64,000 bases of DNA from Formicarius rufipectus (GCA_013399695.1 VXAU01001827.1:66165-130164); one strand, 5' to 3'; numbered from the stretch's first letter, positions 23,021-35,295 are shown. Made by a program: numbers and translations. Notes: generated by a model not told the origin, from the sequence alone.

Positions 23021-24970
23021 GTGTACTCTTTCCAAAGGTGACAAGCTGCCAGGCAGCAGAAATTCAGTTTTGGTCCCTGAGATGCTGGAGCAATTGAGCC
23101 AGACTCAAAAATCTCTAAGGTGTTTCTGCACTGATGTAAATATGAGAAGCCACAAAGGTGACCTAGAGTTTCCTTCCTCCTCCCCATCTCTGGGGTGCCA
23201 AGGTTTCCTCCGTCATTTCTAGATGTGGTTTCTGCCAACCCTCTCTCCATTTTCATCTTTGCCTACAGAAGTCTCCGTGGAGGCCAGTAGAAAGGGAAGG
23301 CTGGGCACTGAGAACTTGTCGTATTTACTACTTTATCCTCTACCGGTCTGTAGGGGGAAAAAAAGGTTGCTATTAAAGGGGAATAGATGGAGTGGGAAAG
23401 CGTCTGACTTTGGAAAGGAACATTTAGTACAGAGACTTTCACACTGTATAAAATTTCAGCTACTGCTCTCTACTCCTCCCCATGCACTGACAAAATCCAG
23501 CCAGTGTCTCAACCAACCTTTCAAAACCTTTTTCTGGCTTGAGGCTAATTGCAGCTTTGCATTCTGGGAACTACAGAGGGGGTCCAAGTCATGGAAACCA
23601 AGCCTTAATTTGGACCTGCGTCCCCTCCTTATTAAACTGCTGGCAATTTGGTACATGAGAGGACTGCTCCTGCAAACAAGAGACACTGCCCCCTCTCTGT
23701 CCTCTTCTACTACAAAGCTTGCATTTTTCACAGTGGATTAGCAAGTCTAGACATCCTATAAAATGTCAATGAACGTATGGATCTTCAGTGTACATTTCTC
23801 AGGAGGGCTCTGCTTGTTTGCAGTGCTGCTCTCCCAGCCCGATCAATACAGCCACAACAGCCTTTTGCATTTTCTGTCAGAAAACACAACCCCACTCATC
23901 GGATTTTTTTTTTCCCTTTCTTTCCAAAGCACTTAATCAAATATTGGAGGCAGAGGAAACTGGGGGTGGGTGGAGAGTGGGGAGTTGGCTCGTATGCCGA
24001 GCACCCAGGGAAGTTGTGAATAAAGTGTTTTATTTTAATTATTATTACTAACCATGAAGGCACGATAAGAATTATCATGAGAAAAATCATACCTCAGGGG
24101 CGAGACAAGGACTGGGGAAGGGAAGGGAAAGGAGGAGCAGCTGAGTGCAAGAACCCCCACGGGATGTGATTATTTCCTGATAACAACATCCCCAGACTTA
24201 TTGCTATTATGAAATTTCATTTTTCCATTTTTTTTATATACACAGATACATATATAAATTATTTAGGTGAAGTATTTCAATTCCCTGCAAACCACGAGTT
24301 TCCATTAAAATGCTTCAGCTGTGAGATTCCCAGGTATATTAATTTCCACCCTTTGAGGATGTTGAGCAGTCCATCAGAATAAACTCTTCATCCTCAGTTG
24401 TTTTATGATATTATTACAATGTATTTTAGTTGGGGAATGGTGGGTGGAACAAGTTTTCAGAGAAATAGACTTGTTTGGGTTCCATTTGGTTGCTGGAGGG
24501 GAAAACTCCACATAAAACAGCTTTGGCTGCTCAGTAAGGCATCCTGATTTCTTCTTATTATTATCTTTTTCCCCAACACAGTTCTATTTCTTTTCTCCTT
24601 TTTAGAAGTCCCAAGTCCCCTTCCCATCTACTTTAATAACAGTAAAGGGGGATTGCAGTCACAAGACATACGGACCTCAAGGACTGCATTCAGCTGTGTC
24701 TTTTATATGTTGAGTTTTCTGACAATTATATACAAAAATGGGGAAGGGACTAAAGATGTTATTAAAATCCCTTCTGCAGTTTCATTTGTGATTGAACAAT
24801 TTTTAGTGCTGAAAGTTACTTAAAGAATACACCCCTTTTTTTTTTTTTTTTGTTAGACTTGCCCAGATCATGTTTCTAATTTCTTTCTAACATCCTTAAT
24901 TCTTCCAGAAATTTTTATTACAATTTAAGACTCTGATTATAGCTCACAAATGTAATTTTTGCTTAAAGTT
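23021..24970. other. Unique sequence, uncertain coding potential
   Basis: This holds the longest non-repeat open frame of the window: 172 codons, plus strand, 23,223-23,741, starting at an ATG in a weak context (T at position -3). It shows no signal peptide, domain or repeat I recognise, and no splice or polyadenylation context that makes it convincing. Downstream, 24,020-24,330 is AT-rich with TAATTA-like motifs and no repeat. A T-run lies at about 24,836-24,853. I do not call a gene. Confidence 0.4.
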
Positions 24971-25695
24971 CATAAAGCCATGGAATGGTTTGGGTTGGAG
25001 GGGACCTTAAAGCTCATCTGTTACAATCCCTGTATTATGGGCAAGGACACCTCCCACTATCCCAAGTTGCTCCAAGCCCCATCCAACCTGACCTTGGACA
25101 CTTCCAGGGATGGGGCAGCCACAGCTTCTCTGGACACTTGTGCCAGGGCCTCCCCACACTCCCAAGGAAGAACTTCTTCCTAATATCTAATCTAAATCAT
25201 CCATCTTTCACTTTAAAGCCACTCCCCCTTGTCCCACATGCTCTTGTCAGAAGTCCCTCCCCATCTTTCTTGTAGGGGCCGTTTAGATTCTGGAAGGTTT
25301 CTAGAGGATCCCCTTGGAGCCTTCTCTTCTCCAGGATGAACCTCTCCACCACTCCCAGCCTGTCTTCATAGCAGAGAGGCTCCAGCCCTTGGAACATCTT
25401 CATGGTGTCCTCTGGACTCGCTCCAGCAGCTCCACATCCTTTGCATGTTGAGGACCCCACATCTGGAGGCAGGACTGTAGGTGGGGTCTCACCTGAGCAG
25501 AGCAGAGAGGAAGAATTGCCTCCATCACCTGCTGCCCACACTGCTGGGGATGCAGCCCAGCTCACGGAGGGGTTCTGGGCTGCTGGTGCACATGAGCAGC
25601 TTGTGTCCAGCTTTTCATCCACCAGGACCCCCAAGTCCTTCTCAGGGCTGCTCACAATCCATTCCCCACCAGTCTGGATTTGTGCTTGTGTCGTA
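24971..25695 (-). mobile_element. CR1 LINE, 725-bp copy with ORF2 tail, antisense
   Basis: The plus strand gives the complement of CR1. The 3' end is on the left (GGAATGGTTTGGGTTGG, then GGACACCTCCCACTATCCC, CTTCCTAATATCTAATC), followed by the region around CTTCTCTTCTCCAGGATGAA. Near the right end, read on minus, the frame contains EKDLGVLVDEKLD (about 25,600-25,645), a well-known C-terminal segment of the CR1 reverse-transcriptase ORF2. Among the CR1s here it is the longest antisense copy. It is 5'-truncated within ORF2 and has stops and frameshifts, so it is inactive. Confidence 0.95.
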
Positions 25696-27704
25696 GAAGC
25701 AGAAGTGACAATGCCAACTCATTCTACTCCTGAGTGTCTCAGGAGGCACTGCAAATCCCAGGGATCACTTTGCTCTTTGGGTCAACCTTAAAGCCTTTTG
25801 GATGTGCTGAGAAACTCTGTAGCAACTTTAACAAAAAGGCTTTGTGTCAGTCACATAAGGAGGTGGGGGATATTTTTATTACCTACTCATTGACTTCACA
25901 AATTCCTTTGTGAATTCCCTTGTTTGGTTGGGTTTGGTTTTTTTAATACCAACAATTCAATATCAGGAGAAATACTGTGGTGTTTAATGTGGTCAAAACC
26001 TCTGGTTCATAGAATGCCCAAGATACTGCTCAAGGATCTCTTGAAACCAGCACTATTATGTCAGCTAAATACTTTCCCAACAAGTTTGGCCATCTTTTTC
26101 TCCTTTTTTCTTTCTTTTTATGTGTATCCCCATATTCCATGTTATTCCCCATGAAATTATTTGGGTAACCTACAGGAAAATTTGAGAAGAATGATTATCC
26201 CAAGCCAACAAAGAGTTTAGGGGAATTTTAAACCGGGATAAAAGCACATTAAATACTCTTGTGTTTATGGTTTTGATGTGTCTCTTTTCTATTCCATATC
26301 AGAATAAGTGGGAGCCTGGCAGTGTAATATTCTGTTCCTGTTCCTGTTTGGTTGGGTTTTTTTGTAAGTATAAACATGTTCCTCATGAAGATCCAATAAT
26401 TATTTTTGCTATGAAATAATTTTCAAAAGTAAAATTCAGTCTGAGAAAGAGCAATCCTGAACTCTAATGATGACAATACTGAGTCTTACTTCAGCTTCTG
26501 CATTTGCAGTATTTGCATCACCTGATTTGTATGTTGGTTTTGTGCTTTTTTGTCTCCGCTGACATCACTGGAGCAACTCCTGATACATATTTGTGCAGGT
26601 AAAATCCCAATCACCCGTTCAGAACTCACCTAATTGTTCCACTTCACTAACGTAGCAAAAAAGCATAAAAAATTAACTGAAGACAATGTTTCCTGAGCTT
26701 TCTTTGATCTGCTTGAAGCATTTCCTGAGAAAGAAACCAAATCCTACTCCATTTTATGCTCCATGAATGTTTGCTATCAGCTGTAGAGTCACAATACAGC
26801 TTCAAACTATGGATCCTCTGGTCTTAGTTACTCTGACATCAGTGGTAAAATCTTAGACCACTTTAAAAATTAAAAAGAAAACTACAGATCCGCATCTTAT
26901 ATAACCTTCCTTATTAAAATCGATAGAATCATATTTGTTCCATTCCAGATGGTGCTGTAGCTGAAGATCAATATCACCAGTCTGACAGGGTATATACAGA
27001 AAAACTATATATGTATGCTGAGCCATGAAGTTGCAGAAGATTCAAAATTTCAGCAATCTCCATAGTTTTGCATATGAAGGGAGAGGCCAGGCTTCTGAAA
27101 CCCAGGAGCTCTGTCTGTCTGCATGGATACTTGCAGAGAGGTGACCCTTCTGCCTGGGGCACTGGCAGAGTTTGCAGCAGAAGGATGATACAGTGGATGC
27201 TCTGCTGTTCCCAACCTGCAGGTGACAAGGTCTGATTTGTCCCACCTACTGCTGAGTCACTGAGGGGTCTTGTTTAAAAGGCAGCAATGAGGTTCAGAAA
27301 AGAAGCTGCAAACCTTAAGGGCTCTATGTAAATGCAATCATGTGTTTAAGAACAGGATGTTGTTTTGATATTCTAAACAAATGGGGTTTGTAACAGCTCT
27401 TACCTGTAAATTTAATAAATCAGCTCCAATGGATAGCAAAGTTATTTATTAACTTTTCTGGGCTGCACTGTAGGCATTAGAATCCTGCAGGAGCAAGGGC
27501 ATCAGAAAATAAGAATTTCTTTTGCACATCCCATCATTACTGGAGTGACATCCAGTCATACTGATATCACTCAAGATAGTTTTTATTTTTTTCTCAATGA
27601 GAAAAAAATCAATCAGACAAAGCATTGCTGTCCTAAGAGGTTTTTTGTGCTTTAGAGAGAAGTTACATGCCCCAGCAGAGGCACCAGACAGGTACATAGT
27701 CAAG
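25696..27704. other. Unique non-coding sequence
   Basis: No supported gene or mobile element. Open frames of 67-84 codons on minus at 26,974-27,245 lack features. Confidence 0.5.
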
Positions 27705-27759
27705 TATTACAGAACTATTTAGGCTGGAAAAGACCTCAGAGACCATCAAGTCCAAACTT
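27705..27759 (-). mobile_element. CR1 LINE fragment, terminal 55 bp, antisense
   Basis: TTACAGAACTATTTAGGCTGG then AAAAGACCTCAGAGACCATC and AAGTCCAAAC matches the complement of a CR1 subfamily whose 3' end reads GTTGGAAAAGACCTC. It is a very short truncated copy. Confidence 0.8.
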
Positions 27760-28802
27760 TAAAGGTTGGAGTAAAGTATTAAATGTGCTCTTATTTTAGA
27801 TATCGTATGGACATGCAAATATTTCGCATGATTGCACCACATAAACACTCAATGCAAACACCACAAAGAGATCTGATATAATTTTGCATCCCTAAAAGGA
27901 GTTCAGGTAATTTGAAGCTGGACAATGGAATGCTGTGACCATAAACTTCTTCCCATAAAAGGACATAACTAATTTTCAGGGGACAGGGATACACTGCACA
28001 GAGTTCAAAGGAATGGCACAAAACTGATCTGTGGGATGGAAAACAAGCTCTGTGATATCAGCCTTAAGAAGCTCAACTTAGATTATCAAAGGGAAAGTGG
28101 AGAGGTGAGTTGATCACTGCGTAAGGTCCTTCAAAATGTTTGATAGCAGGAAGCTTGTCATCCCTGCTAACAAGGGCATAACAAGATCCAGCGTCTGGAA
28201 GCTGAATATACACAAATATAACTTTGAAATAAGGTGGAATTTCCTGGCACTGAGAGGACGTGGCTTAGTGGCACCTGACAAGTGCAGATGTACTTGGCTT
28301 TTGGATTTTTTAAAGTGTAATTTAACTTCTGTTTATCTACGTATTTTGATTCAGCTGCTGGAATATTTATTTAGTCCTGTAGCAGCAGGAAGAGAAATCC
28401 AGAAGCCTCACTTCAGGTACCTGGAGGGAATCAATGGTGGTGTGTCCTAAGCATGCAGTCCTATATTTAGGCAATGTTTGCACTCCTATTTTATGTTTCT
28501 GAATTTTAGCCTGATATTTATTGTGAGAGAATTTTCTTTGAGGCAATAACTTGACTGTTGATGATTTTCTTCTCAAATGAAAGAGATTGTTTTCAACTGG
28601 AAATGGGATATAAACATGGATTTATTTAGATCCATATTCTCTACATATTTGCCATCTACACTGAGCTAGATATTTTGACTGAGAGGGTAAAATTTGTTCA
28701 GTTCCTATGAGGTCCTGAAGGATCTGAGCTCCCTGAAATCTATGGGATTTTTAGCACTTAAACTCTTCTCTCTTCTCCCAACACATTTTGTCTTCCGCTT
28801 GT
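27760..28802. other. Unique non-coding sequence
   Basis: No gene or repeat recognised. A 104-codon frame at 28,136-28,450 has no known domain. Confidence 0.5.
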
Positions 28803-28925
28803 CTGTGTTGAATTTCATCTGCCATTGTGTTACCCAATTACCTACATTTAGTTAGGTCCATCTGGAGTTCCTACCAATCCTCTTGGGCCTGGATAACCTA
28901 AATAATTTTATGTCCGTGTCATAAT
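28803..28925. mobile_element. Ancient CR1/L3-like repeat remnant
   Basis: TGTTGAATTTCATCTGCCAT, then GTGTTACCCAATTACCTAC, GAGTTCCTACCAATCCTCTT and AATAATTTTATGTCCGTGTC follow the order of a very old CR1-type element widespread in turtles, crocodilians and birds (core TTTCATCTGCCATTTTGTTG). Divergence is high, so this is a remnant that predates the songbird radiation. The assignment rests on recall of the motif, not on a search. Confidence 0.55.
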
Positions 28926-30479
28926 AGCCATAAAATAATTCTGTGTCAAAACAATTTTGTAAATTGGTGTTTCAACATTTGTCCTGAGTGCAGCTGAACA
29001 AAACCCTTTGTGTATAGCTCCAGTCTTTGCGCCTCAAGGACTCCCCCATTATACACCTGTTCTTGACAGATTGAGGCCTAAAACAGGAGAGCTTAGTCAC
29101 ATATTAACCAGCAGGAAGAAAGTCTCTCCTTTTTATTAATGCCTGCCTACTACTTCAGTGCTTGGAATTCAGTCCTACCTATAAATCAACATCAGAGACT
29201 ACAACCCAGTGTGTTCAAGAGCTTTGTTTAAACATCAAAAGAAGAACACAGACAAGTGCTACGGTAAAAATATAACTAATCACTTGCAAATACATCTTTC
29301 CTGTCAGTGGGAGCTTAACCTTTTTGTTTAATGTTACTGCAGGAAAATGCACTTATGTACAGTCTATCTATTTTCTTTAAAGCAATAGACAGGTTTGCTA
29401 TGAAAAATGATCATATTTATTCCTAACATAACACAACAAGGATTTTAGAAGTATTCAGTTTTCAGGGAGATTTACGGAATCTTGGCAATTTCAAGGCTGT
29501 GCAATGATTAAGAAGAACAGGAATTACTGAGATTGCTGAACATGTTTGGCTGACCCATCACTTGATAAAACTGCAGTTTACTAAGGAGGAGAAATATACA
29601 GGGCTTTAGCTTGTTTGTTGACTGGTAATGAACACAACATGATTGCATGTGGCACATTGATTAGATCAATTTAACTTCACACTCTTCTCCTGGCTTTCTT
29701 AGCTCATAGGGGACTCTGCTAGGATTTAACCACAGTGTGCAGAAAATCCTAGAATCTATAGACCGTTCCCTTTAATTTGAATGCTGCAGATTATGGATGA
29801 AAGGTTGGTCACCTCTAGGATTTCAGACTTCAAAGGAGAGGAAAATAAAGAGAGACACAGAGGGGAAAAATACAAACAAAGAGCTCCTGTGAGAAAGAAC
29901 TGGAAATGCAGCCTCCTACAAGAAGTGGGGCTGGTTTCAGTAATGCTCCTGAATCTGCTTTTCCACTTACTCACACAAACTTCACTGAACCCAGTGGCAT
30001 TACTTCTCATTTACACATTGGGAAGAGAAAGCAGAATCAACCCCATTTTTCTATTGTAGCATAGATCATTGCCAGCAAACACAAAAAAGATCACTACATT
30101 CCTGGTTTGCTTTCATGTTTTGGGCTTGATGGTGTTTCAGTCAATACAAGTTTGTCATTGATCAGCAGCACGCGGTTTGTCAGCGGGATCAGGACCTCTG
30201 TATTCCTTGTAATCTGTTTTGTACATAACAAAAAGTGCTCCTCCCAAAGGTGTGGGCTCTAATGCAAAATTAAATACCAAAATTTAAAAAAAAAAATAAT
30301 AAAAAAAAGGTAGTACATTGGATATAGGACCTTCCTTCAGATGATACAGGTTGTCTTAGCTCTGTGCAGATACAAATCCTCTGATGGGCTTGGTCAGCTC
30401 CAAAGTATTCAGCCCCAGCTGAAAATCTCTGATTGCATTGCATTGCACTGCCTACCTGGGATATCCAAATCTTAGCACT
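28926..30479. other. Unique non-coding sequence
   Basis: No supported gene. An A-rich stretch with ATAA interruptions lies at 30,281-30,309 and a short GCATT repeat at about 30,433-30,447. Open frames of 84-92 codons overlap on opposite strands at 29,756-30,059 and have no domain. Confidence 0.5.
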
Positions 30480-31116
30480 TGGTATGGTTTAACCCCAGGA
30501 GCAAGCTAAGTCCACACAGCTGCTCATTCACTTCCCCCTGGTTTGATGAGGGAAAGAATCAGAAGGGTAAAAACGAAGAAACTTGCTGGATCAAGTAAAG
30601 ACAGTTTTATAGGTAAAGCAAAAGGTGTGCAGACAGCCAAAGCCAAACAAGGAATTCATTCCCCACTCCCCATGGACAGGCAGGTGTCCAGCCATGTCCA
30701 GGGAAACAAGACTCCATCACATGTAATGTCTACATGAGAAGACAAGCGTCATAGTGCTGAATGCCCCCAACCTTCTTCCTTCCTCCCAGCAGATTTAATG
30801 GACAATCACAACACCATCCAGCCTGGAATACCCAGATAGTCCAGATATATATCTGGAATATCCTTGGTCAGTTGGGGTCAGCTGTCCTCAATGTGTCCCC
30901 TCCCAACTCCTTGTGCACCCCCAGCCTCCTCACTGGTGGGGTGGAGTGAGGAGTAGAAAGAACATGATCCTGTGTGAGCCTTGCTCAGCAGCAAAGGAAA
31001 CATCCTTATGGTGTTAACAACAGTTTTCATTTTCACCACATTTCATTTCTCCACAAATCCCAAACACATCCCCATACTAGCTACTAACTAACACTACCTC
31101 AGCCAAAACCAGCACA
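30480..31116 (-). mobile_element. Avian ERV LTR, second family (family B), antisense
   Basis: On the plus strand it starts TGGTATGGTTTAACCCCAGG and ends AAAACCAGCACA, that is, TG...CA. Blocks shared with a very common bird ERVL-type LTR are visible: AGAATCAGAAGGGTAAAAAC, AAACAAGGAATTCATTCCCC, GGTCAGTTGGGGTCAGCTGT, CCAACTCCTTGTGCACCCCC, CATACTAGCTACTAACTAAC. Read in the sense direction it begins TGTGCTGGTTTTGGCTGAGG. About 637 bp long, with no internal retroviral sequence on either side. The flanks (GCACT and GCGTG) do not form a clear target-site duplication, so the insertion is old or one end is altered. Confidence 0.85.
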
Positions 31117-32455
31117 GCGTGTCCCTTATGCTCAGGGCCAACAGCCTTGGATGAAGTACCAGGGGTGTCCCAGTACATGATGGATCTGCCTCCACCCTCC
31201 TTGTGGCACAGACATTCAGCATTTATCCCTTTCCTCCATCTCAGTTCTGTTATGGCCTCAGCAGATACTTCCTCCTGTCCCCTAGGGATTTTGTATCACT
31301 CAGTTTGGTCTCACTTCAACTACACTATGAGTCAAGAGCATTTGCTCATTTTTAGAGGCTTTTACAACATCTGGAGCAGAAATGGAGCCCAACCACCTAC
31401 AGCAGGAACCCCAACCTCCATCTGAACTCAAGAGAAGGACTAGATGTCTTCAGACAGACACACAACTAAAGAAAGTAACAGCCATGTTCCTAAATTGGAT
31501 ATTATGCATTCCCTTATGTTGTCCACCTTTAGGCCTTTCTTTTTCAAGTTTTGCTTTTTTTACTCTTTCCTATGTTTTTTTTCCTCCTCCATGCTCAATA
31601 CTATCAGGTAGCAGACAAGTCTCTTCTACCTTTCAGTCACTAGTTTTTCCCTCTTCATATCCTTCTACCTCTACTCCACTCTGCATCTCAAAAATGAACT
31701 GAAAAGTAAAATTATGACCTTCTACGGGCCTGTATTTCCTAATTTGTTTTTTTGTGTTTTTTTTTTTTTTTCCTAGTATTTTGGCCTACTAACAGTTTGT
31801 TCACTCCAGTCCTATAGACCACTTCAGGCTCTAATTTAAATGAAAGCTGCCTTGCCAAGTAAGACTGCCTTGAATTGCCCCTATCCTAATGTAAGCTACA
31901 GTGCTTTCATTTCCTGGAGTGCTAATGGTAAAAATACAGCACTAGTGAGCATCACAGGCAGTAAAATACATTATAAATAAAGGTACATGCACTACAGTAT
32001 TCAAGATAAAAGGTATTAAGCTTACTGCAGGGGTACTGTAAAATTTAGTGCTCTGTAGAATATGCTAGTAGTTTCTAAAACAGTAGTCAGATCCTCACCA
32101 GGCACAAAAACAAAGCAAATTCAGGAAAGAAACTGTCAATAGCAGAAGCTCTAGAAACCTTCAAAGGGTTCAGGTCTTATCTATTTGCTCTTATTCAGTA
32201 ATGCTTTTTTCCATGAGCTGTTCCATTGAAATCATGATGTGGGGAAAAAAATAAAAAAGGTACAGTGCAATGCAAAACAAGCCAGTGTCTGAAAACCCTC
32301 AAAAGAAGCTCTTGCCAATAGCAAGCATCTGGACACACAGCCAGTTTAGATAATGCTCACACGGACATTCACCCTTCTTGGACTGTAACCCCTCCTGCAG
32401 CTTTGGCTCTGGGTTACTACAGGACCTAACATTCCAGGATCCTGGCAAGCACAGT
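31117..32455. other. Sequence between two LTRs, origin unclear
   Basis: 31,117-31,430 has a moderately GC-rich, repeat-like feel and directly abuts the family-B LTR, but I cannot match it to a family. Frames of 92 and 106 codons (31,147-31,702) show no retroviral motif. A T-run lies at 31,757-31,771. The five bases before 32,456 (ACAGT) are the left target-site duplication of the next LTR. Confidence 0.4.
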
Positions 32456-33109
32456 TGTGGTGGTTTGACTTTGGACCTTCCTGGGAGACACATCCCAAGG
32501 TTTGCTGTGTCCAATTAAAATATTCCATCCTATTTTATGTCAGCTTAGATATAAGAAGGGATAGACAGAAGTTTCGAGTCAGTCCTTTTTCCAACAGTGA
32601 AGAGCGTCGGTCGTGGACCTGCTGTCTCTTTGGGGAGAGCTGAATATCTCTTTCTGGGATCTCACTCCATCCTGGGCCTCCCACAGGGTAACAGCTTTCT
32701 TCATGCATCCACCTGCTCCAGCATGGGCTCCTCCACGGGCTGCAGGGGGAGGCTGTGCACCCCAGTGGATCTCCACGGGCTGCAGGGAGGGCATAGTTTT
32801 GAGTCCTTCCCCTCCTCTGCTCCTGAGGGGTCCCTCCTTCTCCTCTTTCTGCTTCAACCTTGGTCTCTGTGTTGTTATCTCATGGCTGGAATTGCCAACT
32901 ACCCCACACTCTTAAATTTTTTAATATGTTACCACAGAGGTGTGACTATGATTCTTAATTGGCTCAACTTTGGCCATCAAGCAGGAAGTCCCTCCTGGAC
33001 CTGGCTGTCATTGGCTCCACAGGACAGGAGAAACTTCTATCAGCTTCTAACAGAAACCATCCTGGAAGCGCCCTCTTCTACCAAAATCCAGCCACAGGAA
33101 CCTATGACA
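32456..33109 (-). mobile_element. Solo LTR related to family A, short mosaic form, antisense
   Basis: A 654-bp element with TG...CA ends (plus strand TGTGGTGGTTTGACTTTGG to CCTATGACA). It is flanked by perfect 5-bp direct repeats ACAGT at 32,451-32,455 and 33,110-33,114, which fix both boundaries. In the sense direction roughly the first 450 bp parallel the family-A LTRs at 22 kb and 53 kb (AGAAGCTGATAGAAG, CCTGTCCTGTGGAGCC, GAGATAACAACACAGAGACC). The last 200 bp (plus-strand 32,456-32,655) do not resemble them, apart from the terminal CCACCACA. No internal retroviral genes flank it. The 294-codon frame 32,597-33,481 starts at GTG, crosses this LTR antisense and then a CR1, and is not a gene. 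Confidence 0.9.
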
Positions 33110-33176
33110 ACAGTTTTTCAAACAGCTACAGAAAATCAGTGTTGTCTGTGGCTTCAGTATATTGACTGCACATTTT

Positions 33177-33765
33177 ATGAAGTTCAACAAGGCAAAGTGC
33201 TGGGTCCTCCACTTGGGTCACAACAACGTCCTGCAGCACTGCGGGCTGGGGGAAGAGTCACTGGAACGTTGCCTGGTGGAAAAGCACTGGGAGGTGCTGC
33301 TCAGCAGTGGCTGAACATGAGACAGAGTTTGCCCAGGTGGCCAAGAATGCCAGTGGCAGCTGGACTATATCAACAAAAGTGTGGTCAGCAGGACCAGGGT
33401 AGTGACCATCCCTCAGTGTTGGCACTGGTGATGAACTTCAAATCCCATATGCCACCCCACATATGGCAAAAAAGACACTGAGGTGCTGGAGTGAGTTCAG
33501 AGAAGAACAGCAGAGCTGGGGAAGGGTCTGGAGCACAAGTCTGATGAGGAGCAGCTGAGAGAGCTGGGAGGGCTCAGCCTGGAGAAAAGGAGGCTCAGGG
33601 GAGGACCTTGTTGCTCTCTATGACCCCCTGACAGGAGGTTGTGGCCATGTGGGGATTGGTCTCTTCTCCCAAGTAACAAGCAAGAGGGGCAGAGAACACG
33701 GCCTTGAGTTGCACTAGAGGAAGTTTAGATTGGATATCAGGAACAATTTCTTCACTGAAAACATG
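33177..33765 (+). mobile_element. CR1 LINE with C-terminal ORF2 remnant
   Basis: Sense CR1. The 5' part translates to FNKAKCWVLHLGHNN, the conserved C-terminal segment of the CR1 reverse-transcriptase polyprotein. It then runs through CACAAGTCTGATGAGGAGC, TGAGAGAGCTGGGAGGGCTC, AGCCTGGAGAAAAGGAGGC and ends at TTTAGATTGGATATCAGG with AACAATTTCTTCACTG. The usual last 200 bp of the 3' end are missing, so this copy is truncated at both ends. Internal frameshifts show it is dead. It lies only 63 bp beyond the right target-site duplication of the mosaic LTR. Confidence 0.94.
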
Positions 33766-34896
33766 GAAGTTGAAATCTCATTACGTGTGGGTCTTTTACA
33801 GCAGACAATGAAGTCCAGTTTCAGAGGGCTTTCCTTCCAACAAACACATTTTGTTATTGGTCTCTGATGCTGAGGTCTGCAACATTAATTGCATGAATAA
33901 AGCACTAGATTTTTGAATTTCCATCCATGTAGCTTCATAGAATTTGGTTGTGCTTAAAGAGCAAGTATTGCAGATCTCTATCTGGACCCTCATAGGTCAT
34001 TATTTAACTCTAAATTCCTTTGAAGTTACTGAAAGTTTACTGTTTGCTCTGCAGTACTCTGCATCCCTCCTGTCATTTTTCCTACATGCCATTAAATCTT
34101 CAGACCTATTCAGATGTATTATTTATACACTCCTTGCTTCCAAATGCAGAATATCAGGTTCAGCTTAGCTGGGCCTCCATCCTGCAAAAAAATGTAGATG
34201 TGTTATTCTCAACACCTGAGCAGTTGGAAAAAAAGTGAAGAGAGCCCTTAAATTGAGCATACCTGCCTGTAGGATCATAGCTCCTATCAGTAAAAACTGA
34301 AATATCAAAGTATTTTTGAGCTAATTTATTGTTTCTTTATTATTCCCTTTAAAAATGTAAGCCAATTTGACAATAAAACATCCCTCTGAAATGGAAAGTT
34401 CAGACATTTAACTTAAAAATAAAAGTCTATGCTGAGTCATTTAATGTTTGCTCTTTTCTAATGTTCTATTTCAAAGAAACTATTAAAAATGTGTGGTTCA
34501 TTTTGTGTGTAGTTTTGTTGCTTCCAGGAAAATGCAGTGTTGCTCAGTTCCTGCCTCTAAACTGCTCAGCTACAAACTTGCATGAAACCCAGGGGTTTAT
34601 AATACAAAAATCATTGTAAAAGAAGTACAAAATTAGACTAAGTGGGCCCACACTAATACAGTGGGGTCCAGAGTTACCTGGGATCCTCTAGGATGGCCAG
34701 GTCATCCAGAAGGCTGACCAGGTGTGACATGAGGTTGCAGGTGGCCTGTGACCTTCTGGGATAGCAGGTCGTCAGTTGGCATTTCAAGGATCATGAAACA
34801 CCGATGAGTTGTGTCCAGCACACCTACATGACCAGCACTATAATTGGTAACTAACTCAAAATCCTCAGCTTGCAGAGCAAGATCTGGTGATGAGGT
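33766..34896. other. Unique non-coding sequence
   Basis: No supported gene. The stretch 34,640-34,890 is somewhat more GC-rich and could be an old repeat, but I cannot identify it. Confidence 0.45.
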
Positions 34897-34949
34897 CATA
34901 GAACAGAATCATTTAGGTTGGAAGAGACCTTTAAGGTCATTGAGTCCCC
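34897..34949 (-). mobile_element. CR1 LINE fragment, terminal 53 bp, antisense
   Basis: CATAGAACAGAATCATTTAG, then GTTGGAAGAGACCTTTAAGG and TCATTGAGTCCCC: the complement of the extreme CR1 3' end. Confidence 0.85.
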
Positions 34950-35295
34950 ACAGATGGAGGCATTTGGTTACCTTCTGGGAAGGGGCCATGGTGTGTCATT
35001 TGGTGAAAGGTTTGCATTAAGTTGTAGTCTTTGGCTACTTGACACCATTGTCTCCATCTCATACACCAGATTCAACTGGTTGTTGGCTTATAAAAATATG
35101 CAAACTGCCTAAAACAAGCCAGGGAGGTCACACATTGGAAAAAGTGACTGAGCACTGAGGTGTAATGATATAGGAGTGAATAAATGCAGAATGTTCCTAA
35201 GGCATGTAATGTGACAGGTCGGAGCACGTGGTGATCCTCAAAGCTGGAGAGAAACGTTGCAACTCCAGATCTCTGATAAATTTCAACACCAGTAA
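34950..35295. other. Unique spacer
   Basis: No gene or repeat recognised. Confidence 0.45.

Noticed and set aside
32597..33481. 294-codon open frame, longest in the window
   Set aside because: It begins at GTG, crosses the mosaic LTR in antisense, then the right target-site duplication and a CR1 in sense. No known protein; a repeat by-product.
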